A stretch of DNA of 64,000 nt from Petrocella atlantisensis (lineage in GTDB: Bacteria > Bacillota > Clostridia > Lachnospirales > Vallitaleaceae): positions 124,001-188,000 of the forward strand of contig NZ_LR130778.1 of the NCBI RefSeq assembly GCF_900538275.1, in the 5' to 3' direction. The stretch's first letter is position 1. Every line of letters starts with the position of its first letter. The position numbers and the translations under genes are program-made. The notes under the pieces were generated by a model. The model was not told the origin of the DNA. It did no database searches and was given only the letters and a program-made list of their open reading frames with translations. Of this stretch, positions 25,483 to 35,348 are shown piece by piece.

Positions 25483-25728
25483 TTAATACTTGAAGTCTAA
25501 TAATTGATTGAATTTTTGGAAATCTTCTTTTAGAACATGAACATAATATGCATTTCTTGATGATGGTGTTCTGTCATTTTTATGTCCAGTAAGTATTTTG
25601 TATTTGTATTTTATGTCGTTTTCATCAAGCAATCCAATAACACGGTTAAACTCATTTTCTAAAGTTGTTATATATGCTTCTTGCCAGTCACCGAAAAAAA
25701 AGTCTTTTAATTTCTTAAAAGTCGACAT
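25483..25728 (-). CDS. Small hypothetical protein, possibly DUF2007-like
   Basis: An 81-residue protein beginning MSTFKKLKDFFFGDWQ, with GGGCGGTG before the ATG. The pattern of an N-terminal helix, ENDIKYKYKI strand and YYVHVLKEDFQKFNQLL (strand-helix) resembles the small ferredoxin-like DUF2007 domain, but the match is loose. It lies between RNase G and the isochorismatase-like gene. No function can be assigned. Confidence 0.6.
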   Translation of the reverse strand: MSTFKKLKDFFFGDWQEAYITTLENEFNRVIGLLDENDIKYKYKILTGHKNDRTPSSRNAYYVHVLKEDFQKFNQLLDFKY

Positions 25729-25802
25729 ATGTCACCGCCCTCATTTTTATACTCTCATTTTAACAAATGTATATTATAAATTCAACAATAAAATTATGTT
25801 AT

Positions 25803-26990
25803 CTAATTATCCCACAATTCGGATAAGGGTTGCTTGATTTTTTTTCTCGTTACTTCAACCAGCCCTAGTGCTGTCATATCAATAACCGTTGTTTTAATTC
25901 TATCAAAGCTTGTTAGATATCTTAACTTCTGCATGAGCTTATTCTTGTCATCCGGATCTGTCATATCAATAAAATCAATGATAATAATACCTGAAATATT
26001 TCTAGCGCGCAATTGATAGGCTATTTCCTCAGCAGCCTCCATATTGGTATTAAAAATTGTTTCTTCAACTTGCTTCTTACTTAAAGTTTTCTCAGTATTG
26101 ACATCAATCACAGTTAGAGCTTCCGTAGGTTCTATGATAATGGATGCACCTGATTTTAGCCACACTTTTTTATGTAAAAGCTTATCGATTTTGCTTTGAA
26201 CATTAAAGTAATTATACAAAGACATCTCTTGGTCAACGAGCATGAGTTTGTGAACGATTTCAGGATGATTTTCACTCAAAAAATTTTCAACTTCACTATA
26301 CAGGTTTTGATCATCATATATATAATCTGTGACTTCATCTTCATGAAAATCCTTAAGTAAAGTCATATAAGGTGATCCTTGGGTATAGATGCGTTGACCT
26401 GTGCTCCTAAAAGCCAAGGTTTTTAGAATCTTTTCATATAATTGAATGAGTTTTCGAACCTCATCAACCACCAAATCATCGGAAACAAAACTACAATTGG
26501 TACGAACAATAAAACCGTATGATTTTGAAACATAATTTTTAATAAGTGTTTTGAGCCTTAATCTTTCTTCATCCTCCGTGATTTTTGAGGATATAAAAAC
26601 GGATGGTTTATCCGTTGTCAAAACAACGTAGCGACCGGTTAAACAAAAGTCAGTAATAGCTTTTGCCAATTTGGTCTTATGCGCATCTTTTTGAATCTGT
26701 ATGAGAATTTCATCCCCTGGCACGAGCGCCTGACCTTTTCCCACTTTTTTTGCATAATAAATATTTTTTGATTCAAGTAAAGATAGAAAAACATTGTCCG
26801 ATTTACCAATATCAACAAAAGCGGACTGAATGTTTTTTTTAATGGTCTTTACTGTACCCACATAGATATTACCAATATCCGTTTCAACTTCACCTGAAAA
26901 AAGATGTACTTCAAGGACGCGTTCTTTTTCATCCAAAAGTGCGCTTAATATGTTTTCATTGTAACGGGTGGTCACCAATTTTTTGCTCAT
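25803..26990 (-). CDS. rng: Ribonuclease G/E family endoribonuclease, short form
   Basis: A 395-residue RNase E/G family protein. The S1 domain near the N-terminus (VEVHLFSGE-like start, then GNIYVGTVKTIKKNIQSAFVDIG), the DNase I-like catalytic region with VIDVNTEK and IIIDFIDM (metal aspartates) and LVEVTRKK are visible. It stops soon after that, without the zinc-link cysteines and small domain of E. coli RNase G, as in many clostridial members. It probably matures rRNA and mRNA. It follows the TIGR03936 gene by four bases. Confidence 0.9.
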   Translation of the reverse strand: MSKKLVTTRYNENILSALLDEKERVLEVHLFSGEVETDIGNIYVGTVKTIKKNIQSAFVDIGKSDNVFLSLLESKNIYYAKKVGKGQALVPGDEILIQIQKDAHKTKLAKAITDFCLTGRYVVLTTDKPSVFISSKITEDEERLRLKTLIKNYVSKSYGFIVRTNCSFVSDDLVVDEVRKLIQLYEKILKTLAFRSTGQRIYTQGSPYMTLLKDFHEDEVTDYIYDDQNLYSEVENFLSENHPEIVHKLMLVDQEMSLYNYFNVQSKIDKLLHKKVWLKSGASIIIEPTEALTVIDVNTEKTLSKKQVEETIFNTNMEAAEEIAYQLRARNISGIIIIDFIDMTDPDDKNKLMQKLRYLTSFDRIKTTVIDMTALGLVEVTRKKIKQPLSELWDN

Positions 26991-26994
26991 GTCA

Positions 26995-27672
26995 TCACAA
27001 TCCTAACTTTACCTCTAGCAAAGGTCTTAAACCATTATGCTCATGGTAGATTTCAACTCGGTGGAATCTATAATCACCACGTTCATAAGACAAATCGTTT
27101 AAAGCCAATAATTTCTCAAGCACCATTTCCGGCTTGACATTAAAATGGCTGCCGTTGGCGATGGTCATTATAAGGTTCCCTTCTTTTAGAACAATATTAA
27201 TAATACCCGGTCTTAAATCAAAATCATTAATTTTACCCTTTTTATTCTTTTTTCTTATTATTAACGTATCCTGTGACATCATAGCCGTCACCATATCATC
27301 AGTTATAATCGGCTTTAGAATCTCTATCTTATAAGTAGCCGCGACAACCGATGCCATAGCTGACGTTTCTTTACTCATGATCTCAACCCCATCTAAAAAG
27401 ACAATACCCTCTGGCGCTTTCTCATTGATGGCTTCTAATAAAACATCAATAGCCACATCTTCTGTCAACTTAACATCCATATATTCACTTTCACTGGTCA
27501 CCCCAACGGCTAAGGCACTGGCAAAAGAAAATATCTGATGAGGATTAAAACCTTCTGAGTATGCAATAGGTATACCTGCTCTACTAAAATTTTTCTGAAA
27601 AGTACGCATCATGTCCAAATGGCCAACAAATCGAATCGGTCCTTCTTTTTTGAATTTAAGCCTTACGAGCAT
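26995..27672 (-). CDS. TIGR03936 family protein (DUF2344), radical-SAM associated
   Basis: A 225-residue protein with the family opening VRLKFKKEGPIRFVGHLDMMRTFQ and AGIPIAYSEGFNPHQ. In many Clostridia and other bacteria this is a separate gene or a C-terminal fusion to the TIGR03960 radical SAM protein. Its function is unresolved. GGAGG inside the end of the upstream gene sets the ATG at 27672, giving a 17-base overlap and coupling. Confidence 0.9.
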   Translation of the reverse strand: MLVRLKFKKEGPIRFVGHLDMMRTFQKNFSRAGIPIAYSEGFNPHQIFSFASALAVGVTSESEYMDVKLTEDVAIDVLLEAINEKAPEGIVFLDGVEIMSKETSAMASVVAATYKIEILKPIITDDMVTAMMSQDTLIIRKKNKKGKINDFDLRPGIINIVLKEGNLIMTIANGSHFNVKPEMVLEKLLALNDLSYERGDYRFHRVEIYHEHNGLRPLLEVKLGL

Positions 27673-29509
27673 AACAAATACCTCCTTCAAAACACATTGC
27701 GCCACAGTTGGTACAACCCTCCATACAATTAACAGTGGTCTCCCCCTTTTTAGCGCGCAAAAACTCATCATGCAAAAATGATTTATTTACACCGATGTCA
27801 ATAAAATCCCATGGAAGTATTTCTTCTAATTCCCGCGTTCTTTCATTATAAAAAGCTGAATCCATGCCCAAATCAGCAAAAGCTTCATTCCATAATGCTA
27901 CATCAAAATGTTCCGACCATGCATCATATCGGGCACCTTTTTGATAAACTTTTAATATAACTTCATTAAGCTTTCGATCACCACGTGCCAATACGCCTTC
28001 TATTCGACTGGTATCCGCATCATGACTGTTGTATTTAATATTCTTCTTATTGATGTTCCTATTGATCAGTTTAGATTTTTCTAGAAAAGCATCACTACTA
28101 GCTTGTCCCATCCATTGAAAAGGTGTAAATGGCTTAGGTATAAAAAAGGAAGTGCTAAGTACAACCTGAAGTCTCTGCTTACGCATATCTCCCGGCATAG
28201 TAAACCACTGGTTTACTATATCTTGTCCGAGCTTGGCAATGGCTAAAACGTCCTCTTCTGTCTCTGTCGGTAAGCCAAGCATAAAATACATCTTAACTCT
28301 ATTCCAGCCGCCCATAAAAGCCTCATAGGCACCTTTAAGGATGTCTTCCTCGCTGATGTTCTTATTTATTACATCTCGCATTCTTTGAGAGCCTGCTTCC
28401 GGTGCAAACGTCAGACTGCTTTTTCTTACGTCTTGTACCTTGCTCATCAGTTCTATTGAAAAGTCATCAATTCGAAGTGAGGGTAGGGACAAATTCACAT
28501 GTGCCAACTCCGGTGCCTCTATGAGATGTGATGCCAAATCATTTAAATGAGAATAATCACTGGAACTTAATGAAATGAGTGAAATCTCATCATGTCCGGT
28601 ATTCTTGACAATCTCTATTGCTTGTTCTTTTAACGCTTCTAGATCCTTCTCTCTTACAGGACGGTAAATGATACCTGCTTGACAAAAACGGCAACCTCTA
28701 GCACAGCCTCTAAAAAGTTCAAGAACAACGCGGTCATGTACTGTCTGAATATAAGGAACAATCGGCTTCATTGGGTATCTGGAGCCTGTCATATCCATCA
28801 TGATGACTTTTTTTACTTGCGGCTTAGCCATTGGATGTTTAGGGAGAAAACTTTCTATGGTCCCATCTTCATTGTAGGTAACATCATAAAAAGCCGGTAC
28901 ATAAATACCTTCAAAAGTAGCGGCTAATTCAAGAAAAGCTTTTTTAGTGCCACCATTTTCCCTGTGGTGTTTATAAGCATCCATTAAAGCGTCTAATTGA
29001 ACTTCTCCCTCTCCTATGTAGAAGAAGTCAATGAAATCACTAATAGGCTCAGGGTTATAGACACAAGGCCCTCCTGCACAAACAAGCGGATGATCTTCTG
29101 TTCTATCCTTGCTTAGTAAAGGTATTTGAGCCAGGTCAAGCACCCTAAGAATATTGGTATAACACATTTCATATTGAATGGTAATCCCTATAAAATCAAA
29201 AGTTTTTATAGGTTCTTGGCTCTCAAGGGCAAAAAGCGGAAGGTTCTCTTCTTCCATAATATGATCTAAATCCACCCACGGTGAAAAAACACGTTCACAC
29301 CAGAGATCCTCTCGTTGGTTCAAAAGATTGTAAAGTATGGAAAGGCCTAAATGACTCATTCCAATGTCATAAACATCCGGAAAACATAAGGCAAAGCGAA
29401 TATTTATTTCATCTTTATTCTTATAGATCGCATTGACTTCGTTACCGATGTATCTTGCAGGCTTTTCTACTTGTAATAGAATCCTGTCTTCTAAAAACAA
29501 TTTATCCAT
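27656..29509 (-). CDS. TIGR03960 family B12-binding-like/radical SAM protein
   Basis: A 617-residue protein with an N-terminal B12-binding-like region (ALCFPDVYDIGMSHLGL, then CAGGPCVYNPEP) and a radical SAM core holding the cluster motif C-x3-C-x2-C in FRGCARGCRFCQAG. The C-terminus has further cysteines (CMEGCTNCGAMC, GGICYA) that could hold an auxiliary cluster. The substrate is unknown; linkage to RNase G and L21 is widespread and hints at an RNA or ribosome link. Confidence 0.9.
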   Translation of the reverse strand: MDKLFLEDRILLQVEKPARYIGNEVNAIYKNKDEINIRFALCFPDVYDIGMSHLGLSILYNLLNQREDLWCERVFSPWVDLDHIMEEENLPLFALESQEPIKTFDFIGITIQYEMCYTNILRVLDLAQIPLLSKDRTEDHPLVCAGGPCVYNPEPISDFIDFFYIGEGEVQLDALMDAYKHHRENGGTKKAFLELAATFEGIYVPAFYDVTYNEDGTIESFLPKHPMAKPQVKKVIMMDMTGSRYPMKPIVPYIQTVHDRVVLELFRGCARGCRFCQAGIIYRPVREKDLEALKEQAIEIVKNTGHDEISLISLSSSDYSHLNDLASHLIEAPELAHVNLSLPSLRIDDFSIELMSKVQDVRKSSLTFAPEAGSQRMRDVINKNISEEDILKGAYEAFMGGWNRVKMYFMLGLPTETEEDVLAIAKLGQDIVNQWFTMPGDMRKQRLQVVLSTSFFIPKPFTPFQWMGQASSDAFLEKSKLINRNINKKNIKYNSHDADTSRIEGVLARGDRKLNEVILKVYQKGARYDAWSEHFDVALWNEAFADLGMDSAFYNERTRELEEILPWDFIDIGVNKSFLHDEFLRAKKGETTVNCMEGCTNCGAMCFEGGICYARKA

Positions 29510-29629
29510 AAAGTCTCCTTGTATTAAAACTGTATATGTAGATCTAAACTAAGGAAAAATCAAGTTAAGATTCAACCTCAACAGTAAATATTACATGATA
29601 ATTATGAAATAGTCAAACACTGAATTATA

Positions 29630-31414
29630 CTACCCAAGTAAGTTCATGTTCCAAATCACGATACAAAAAGCAACACTGACAATAACATGACACCATAATA
29701 GGATATGAATACCTTTTTGTGTTGTATGTGGCTTGGCTCTAAAAGCACTTAATATATCCAGTAAGGTTGTTGTCACAATCATCCAACCTGCCATTTGTAA
29801 GTACTTTGTAAACGTTAACATATTAAAATTCATCATACCGTAAATGAGTAGACCAATCATCCCTACCAAAGATACCAACTGGAAGAAGGATACTAAGCGT
29901 GCAACCTGGTAAATCGTTGAGCGATCTTTTAATTTGATAAACGCCATCACACCATAGATGAAGGTTGCAAGTATAAAGAGAATGCTCACACCAAATGTAA
30001 TGCCTTTGTTTTCTAAACCATTGATTCTTTCATAAGTCTGTGAGAATGCCGTTGTCATATAAGTCTTGCCATTCATATCAAAGAACTTTACCTTACCAAT
30101 GGACGATTCATAAACATTATTACCGAGATGCACCATTTTTTTATCGTTTAATGTAAACCCTTCTGATAAGGAACCGGATACATCCACCATTTTCCCTGGC
30201 ACAAAAAAACGTAATAATTTCTCCGGCGTTTTTTGGCTCTGCCATAAATTAGCATAGCAACCACTTACATTATAGGTTGCTCCACCTATTTCGTTAGGCA
30301 CTTCCTGATTACCGTATATTTGTTCTGTAACCGCCCCACTGACCTTGTCAATGGTTTCAGAGGGAACATATGTATTAAAAGAATAGAAAATGCCTGTTTT
30401 TTTCTCCGGATACAATAGAATTCTCGAGTAGAAATGAAGGGTCTCTCCCTTTTTTTCCAAGTATAAATGACCATTTTGTTCTTTTCTGTTCCATACATAT
30501 CCAATGCCTTCAAATTCATCCGCCATAGAAAACTGTTGCTCTAATAGCTCTTTTTTATACTCCTGACTCAAAACACGATTAGAAGGTTCGAGCAACCATT
30601 GTATATACTTCGCCATATCATCTGCCGTACTGACTGCAGAGCCTTCAGGATAGATGTTCATATACATGTCCAAAGTAACCTCTCCACTTGGTAAATAAGC
30701 TTGTGATACTCTGACAGTATCATGCATGTGATCAAAAGTAGTATGATTCATTTCTAAAGGCTTAAAGATTTTCTCATAACAAAAGTCAGCAAAATCAGTG
30801 CCTGTTGACTTTTCAATGACATAAGCTGCAAGGCCAATCCCATAATTAGAGTAGGAAGCTATTTCTCCGGGTCTGGTAATCTGTTCCGGTCTGTATTTAA
30901 CGATTGTTTCTGACAGTGGCTCCGTATCACTTACGTTTTTAACCGCCATGCCTGTTACTATTTCTTCAAAACCGCTCGTATGGGTCAAAAGATGCTGCAT
31001 TGTAACGGGATATTTAAGTGGTTTGAAAGCTTTAACTTCTTCAAGGTATAAGGATATATCTTGGTCCATATCGATATAGCCTTCTTCCACTGCAATCAGT
31101 GCAGCAACAGCAACAAAGGTCTTAGATATGGAACCAATTCTAAAGCCGACATCCTTCCCATTGGATTCAAGACCACGTTCTACATCTGCATAACCATAAC
31201 CCTTAGAGAGAACTTTCTCACCATCTGCAACCATCGTTGCAACAGCACCCACAGACTTTCCTTCATCAATAATGGCATTTAATTGTTGATCCATTCGGTC
31301 GAAGAATTGTTCATCTTTGGAATCCTTAACGAATTGACCACCATAAGCGGTTGTTGTCAAACCCATAATTACAAAATAAGCTACCATTACTAAACACATC
31401 ATTTTTCTTTTCAT
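29630..31414 (-). CDS. Secreted/membrane serine hydrolase of the beta-lactamase class C family
   Basis: A 594-residue protein with a signal peptide (about residues 1-26), a class C beta-lactamase/DD-peptidase domain and a C-terminal part with several membrane helices (about 470-594). The catalytic SxxK is in GSISKTF and the second motif YxN in YSNYG; THTSGFEE is also typical. It acts outside the membrane, perhaps on D-amino-acid peptides. GGAG before the ATG at 31414 sets the start. It is monocistronic; a TATAAT lies about 30 bases upstream but I find no good -35. Confidence 0.85.
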   Translation of the reverse strand: MKRKMMCLVMVAYFVIMGLTTTAYGGQFVKDSKDEQFFDRMDQQLNAIIDEGKSVGAVATMVADGEKVLSKGYGYADVERGLESNGKDVGFRIGSISKTFVAVAALIAVEEGYIDMDQDISLYLEEVKAFKPLKYPVTMQHLLTHTSGFEEIVTGMAVKNVSDTEPLSETIVKYRPEQITRPGEIASYSNYGIGLAAYVIEKSTGTDFADFCYEKIFKPLEMNHTTFDHMHDTVRVSQAYLPSGEVTLDMYMNIYPEGSAVSTADDMAKYIQWLLEPSNRVLSQEYKKELLEQQFSMADEFEGIGYVWNRKEQNGHLYLEKKGETLHFYSRILLYPEKKTGIFYSFNTYVPSETIDKVSGAVTEQIYGNQEVPNEIGGATYNVSGCYANLWQSQKTPEKLLRFFVPGKMVDVSGSLSEGFTLNDKKMVHLGNNVYESSIGKVKFFDMNGKTYMTTAFSQTYERINGLENKGITFGVSILFILATFIYGVMAFIKLKDRSTIYQVARLVSFFQLVSLVGMIGLLIYGMMNFNMLTFTKYLQMAGWMIVTTTLLDILSAFRAKPHTTQKGIHILLWCHVIVSVAFCIVIWNMNLLG

Positions 31415-31632
31415 TGTTAACACTCCTTTATTTAAGTATGGATACCATTATAGTACCTGAACCTATAAAGAAGCTTACGTCAATCTTAAATCTAGCTTAA
31501 ATCGATGGTTTAGGTGTCAAAACTATATAGTTGAACTTTTACATACAATATATAGTTATGAATGCATCAACGTAATCTATATATTTTATGTGAATTAGTG
31601 AAACTTAGTTTTTACCCTATAACCATCGATGG

Positions 31633-33030
31633 TTAAGGTGTCTTTTTTGGAAGGGTTATATTAAAGATACTGCCTATATGACGTTTAGATTCCATCGTTA
31701 TATTGCCATTGTGAAGTTGTATGATTTTCATTGTTATTGCAAGCCCTAGACCACTACCTTCTAGGCCTGATTGTCTAGATGCATCCACTTTTACAAAAGG
31801 CTTGAAAATATCTTCTTGTAAATCATCCGGTATGCCGATACCATTGTCAGAAATTAGCAAGTAACAATTTTCTTCATCTTCTTTAAGCTCAATACTAATC
31901 TTTGTACCTTTTTCATTGTATTTCAATGCATTATTGATCAAATTGTCAATTGCACGTTCCATTTCTTGTGTATCTAATGGAACTTTTATAGCATGTGTAG
32001 GGATATCAAATTCATATTCAAATCCTTCAAAAATAAAATCATCTATGTATTCAGCCAATTTCACTCTTAAAAACTCCGAAAAATCTACCGACTCAAGACT
32101 AAGTTTAAAATCAGGGCTGTCTAACTTGGTCAGATCAAAAAGACTGGTTAATAGGGCACTTGCACGATAAGCATTGCGCCTTATCATCACCAAATACTGC
32201 CTGCTTTCTTCACTCGGATTTTCAATACAATATTCTGTATAACCTGTGATGACCGCCAATGGATTTTTAAGATCATGAGCAACATCTAAAATCAACTGCT
32301 TTCTTAAGTGTTCAGATTTCTTCCTAAGTTCCATCTCAGTTTGTATGGTTTCAGCCATTTTATTGAAGGCTTGTTCAAGATCACCAAATTCATGTTTTAG
32401 ATTTAATGATACTCTAGCATCATAACGACCTTCTTTTATCAGATTGGCACTTTTCTGAAGTTTCTCCATGGGTGTCGAAAAACTTAGTGCCATAATTTTT
32501 GAATATATTTGACTGCTGGATATTAACAATAAAAGGTATACCACGATACCTAAAATAATTGTTCCAAATACAACAACTGAATCTGAAGACTCATAATTGC
32601 TATTATGTGTAATGGCAAAGTCAAACCGTAATGATGTGGGAAAGGTTATAACCAACCAGAAATTTTCCTTATCATTGTAGGCAATACTATAACTGTATGC
32701 TCGTGAAATCGCTTGGGATGAGGTTAAGAACTGTGTAAATTCAGAGACCGTCAACTGTTTTTTAGGAAAATTATTGATACCTTTTGTATAGATAACCTTG
32801 TAATTCTCATCTATGACCTGTACGCCACCATTATGATTGATAATTTCAAGGACTTGTATATCATTGTAATGATCCTTCATCATCGATGCGGCATCGTATT
32901 GGTTTTTTACAAGTGCATCTTCAATAAATCCGGATACAATACTTAGCAAAAAGAACGCCAGTATGGCAATAATAGAAGTTATAAAAAATACAAGTATATA
33001 GTTAAGCAGAAACCGAGTTTTCATTTTCAT
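31633..33030 (-). CDS. Sensor histidine kinase
   Basis: A 465-residue membrane kinase: helix at 9-36, an extracellular sensor region (about 37-150), a second helix (about 150-172), HAMP, HisKA with the phosphorylated His in DVAHDLKNPLAVITGY, and an HATPase domain with DNLINNALKYN, SDNGIGIP and GSGLGLAI. It is a complete kinase. It lies four bases after the response regulator and partners with it. The signal is unknown. Confidence 0.93.
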   Translation of the reverse strand: MKMKTRFLLNYILVFFITSIIAILAFFLLSIVSGFIEDALVKNQYDAASMMKDHYNDIQVLEIINHNGGVQVIDENYKVIYTKGINNFPKKQLTVSEFTQFLTSSQAISRAYSYSIAYNDKENFWLVITFPTSLRFDFAITHNSNYESSDSVVVFGTIILGIVVYLLLLISSSQIYSKIMALSFSTPMEKLQKSANLIKEGRYDARVSLNLKHEFGDLEQAFNKMAETIQTEMELRKKSEHLRKQLILDVAHDLKNPLAVITGYTEYCIENPSEESRQYLVMIRRNAYRASALLTSLFDLTKLDSPDFKLSLESVDFSEFLRVKLAEYIDDFIFEGFEYEFDIPTHAIKVPLDTQEMERAIDNLINNALKYNEKGTKISIELKEDEENCYLLISDNGIGIPDDLQEDIFKPFVKVDASRQSGLEGSGLGLAITMKIIQLHNGNITMESKRHIGSIFNITLPKKTP

Positions 33031-33034
33031 TTTT

Positions 33035-33718
33035 TCACACCCCTACCTTACTGAATTTATACCCTATACCTTTAATGGTAATAATAAGAGCAGGTTTTTT
33101 AGGGTCTGTTTCTATTTTTTGTCTCAAATGACTAATATGTACCATAATCGTATTGTCATCATACAGGAAATCCTCGTCCCAAACAGCCATATATATTTGT
33201 TTTTTAGTAAAAACGCGTCCCGGCTGTTCCATCAAGTATTTAAGCATCAAGAATTCCTTGGCACTTAAATCAATGGGCTCATTGTTTTTATAAACCATGC
33301 AAGATACCGGATCAAGTGTTATAGGCCCTATTGTAATAGATTCCTCACCCATTCTCATAGACTTATTTTTTTTAGCTCTTACATCAATTCTAGCAACCAA
33401 TTCAACCATACTAAAAGGTTTAACCAAATAATCATCCGCGCCAAGACCAAAACCTAAGACCTTGTCCATATCATCTCCCCTGGAAGTAAGCATGATTATT
33501 GGAACATCACTTTTTTCTCGAATGCGCCTAAGTAAGTTAAATCCATCCATGATTGGCATCATGACGTCAAAAAGCCCGATATCAATAGGCTGATGATCAA
33601 AAATATCCCAAGCTTCTTTTCCATTCTTAGCTAGAAAAACCTGATGACCTTCATTTTCTAGATTCAGTTTAAGCAGCTCTCTTAAATCCTTTTCATCTTC
33701 TGCAACCAATATATTCAT
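33035..33718 (-). CDS. OmpR/PhoB-family response regulator
   Basis: A 227-residue regulator with a receiver domain (EDE acidic pocket, phosphorylated Asp in LFDVMMPIMDG, Lys in YLVKPF) and an OmpR-type winged-helix domain (about 130-225). GGAGG five bases before the ATG at 33718 sets the start. It is first in a two-gene unit with the kinase. Confidence 0.94.
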   Translation of the reverse strand: MNILVAEDEKDLRELLKLNLENEGHQVFLAKNGKEAWDIFDHQPIDIGLFDVMMPIMDGFNLLRRIREKSDVPIIMLTSRGDDMDKVLGFGLGADDYLVKPFSMVELVARIDVRAKKNKSMRMGEESITIGPITLDPVSCMVYKNNEPIDLSAKEFLMLKYLMEQPGRVFTKKQIYMAVWDEDFLYDDNTIMVHISHLRQKIETDPKKPALIITIKGIGYKFSKVGV

Positions 33719-33946
33719 TAGAACCTCCAATATCAACACATACTATACCTTTTTATGATATATTATTATAACATATTCTTTATACAGCATGGAACCCAAT
33801 AAGATAGGTCAAATCTGATTTATAACTATGAAATCCTAGATTTAGAATAGTTGAGTTATGTGTTAATACATTTCAGCCTTGATGAACAACGGCAATTGTG
33901 ATATAACTATAGCTAGAGTCTTTTTATAATTCTTAAATAGCTATAT

Positions 33947-33970
33947 TATGGTATGAAGGTTTATACCATA
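33947..33970 (+). promoter_or_regulatory. Perfect hairpin in the tyrS leader
   Basis: TATGGTAT and ATACCATA are perfectly complementary around an eight-base loop, about 35 bases before the tyrS start. No T-run follows and no T-box signature is present. Function unknown; it might affect mRNA stability or translation. Confidence 0.4.
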
Positions 33971-34004
33971 GGATACAAAAATAAATATTTTCAGGAGGCT
34001 ATAC

Positions 34005-35231
34005 ATGAAAAGTGCATATGATGTTTTGCTTGAGAGAGGTTTTATCGCTCAAGCTACCCACGAAGAAGAAATTAAAGATTTACTGTCGAAGGAAAAAATA
34101 AGTTTTTATATAGGTTTTGATGCAACGGCTAATAGCTTGACCGCCGGACATTTCTTAACCATTATGGCAATGGCGCATATGCAACATGCCGGCCATAGAC
34201 CTATAGCACTTATTGGCGGTGGTACCACACGTATTGGCGATCCTTCAGGAAAAAGTGATATGCGACAGATGCTTACTTCTGAACAAATTGATGCCAACGC
34301 TGCCAATTTTAAGGTTCAACTTTCTAATCTCATCGATTTTTCTGATGGCAAAGCCATTATGGTAGACAATGCCGACTGGTTACTCAAATTAAACTATGTC
34401 GACTTTATCCGTGAAATCGGTGTCCATTTTTCTGTGAATCGTATGCTGACAGCGGAATGTTACAAATCCAGACTTGAAAAAGGTTTATCTTTTTTAGAGT
34501 TCAACTATATGCTTCTTCAATCTTACGATTTTCTTGAACTGAACCAACGTTATGATTGTGTTATGCAAATGGGTGGAAATGATCAATGGTCCAATATTCT
34601 AGGTGGTGTTGAACTTATTCGCCGAAAAGAACAAAAACCTGCATTTGGCCTTACTTTCAACCTACTTACCACAAGTGAAGGCATCAAAATGGGAAAAACC
34701 GAAAAAGGTGCACTTTGGCTGGATAAGGAACGTACTTCCCCTTATGAATTTTTCCAATACTGGCGCAATATAGAAGACGTCAAGGTCAAAGAGTGTCTAG
34801 CCCTACTTACTTTCTTGCCTATGGAAGAAGTCAATCGTCTTGGTGCTTTAGAAGGTGCAGAAATTAATCAGGCAAAAGAAGTACTTGCCTATGAGATTAC
34901 AGCCCTTATTCATGGCGAAGAAGAAGCTAAAAAAGCATTAGAAGCTACCAAGGCCTTATTTGGTAGTGGCGCCAAGCTTGACAATGTGCCACAAACACAG
35001 ATGGATATGGCCGTATTTGAAACAGGTATGAACCTACTGGAACTCCTACTGGAAGCCAAACTCATTCCAAGTAAATCAGAAGGTAGAAGGAATGTTCAAC
35101 AAGGTGGTGTTCGTATTAATGATGTACAGATTACAGATGTGGACTACCTGATAACAAAAGATGATTTTAACGCCGACGGTGAATTGATGATTCGAAAAGG
35201 GAAAAAAGTCCACCATATGATAAAAATCTAA
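34005..35231 (+). CDS. tyrS: Tyrosyl-tRNA synthetase
   Basis: A 408-residue class I synthetase. The HIGH-like motif is TAGHF (46-50), the KMSKS-like motif is KMGKT (228-232), and GGNDQW and [10 protein letters not shown] are typical TyrRS segments. A C-terminal S4 RNA-binding domain is present (about 345-405). It charges tRNA-Tyr. CAGGAGG precedes the ATG. No T-box leader is visible, unlike many Bacillota tyrS genes. Confidence 0.95.
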   Translation: MKSAYDVLLERGFIAQATHEEEIKDLLSKEKISFYIGFDATANSLTAGHFLTIMAMAHMQHAGHRPIALIGGGTTRIGDPSGKSDMRQMLTSEQIDANAANFKVQLSNLIDFSDGKAIMVDNADWLLKLNYVDFIREIGVHFSVNRMLTAECYKSRLEKGLSFLEFNYMLLQSYDFLELNQRYDCVMQMGGNDQWSNILGGVELIRRKEQKPAFGLTFNLLTTSEGIKMGKTEKGALWLDKERTSPYEFFQYWRNIEDVKVKECLALLTFLPMEEVNRLGALEGAEINQAKEVLAYEITALIHGEEEAKKALEATKALFGSGAKLDNVPQTQMDMAVFETGMNLLELLLEAKLIPSKSEGRRNVQQGGVRINDVQITDVDYLITKDDFNADGELMIRKGKKVHHMIKI

Positions 35232-35254
35232 TGACTTGATCTCATATTATTATT

Positions 35255-35298
35255 AAAAGAGGTATAAACCCGTAATTTGGGCTTATACCTCTTTTGCT
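35255..35298. terminator. Bidirectional terminator between tyrS and pepD
   Basis: AAAAGAGGTATAA and TTATACCTCTTTT pair with extra CCC/GGG pairing inside, with T-rich tails on both strands. It serves the convergent tyrS and pepD genes. Confidence 0.85.
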
Positions 35299-35348
35299 TT
35301 CTACATAGATAAGTACTAATATCCTGTTGTGATCACGGATCTTGATTT

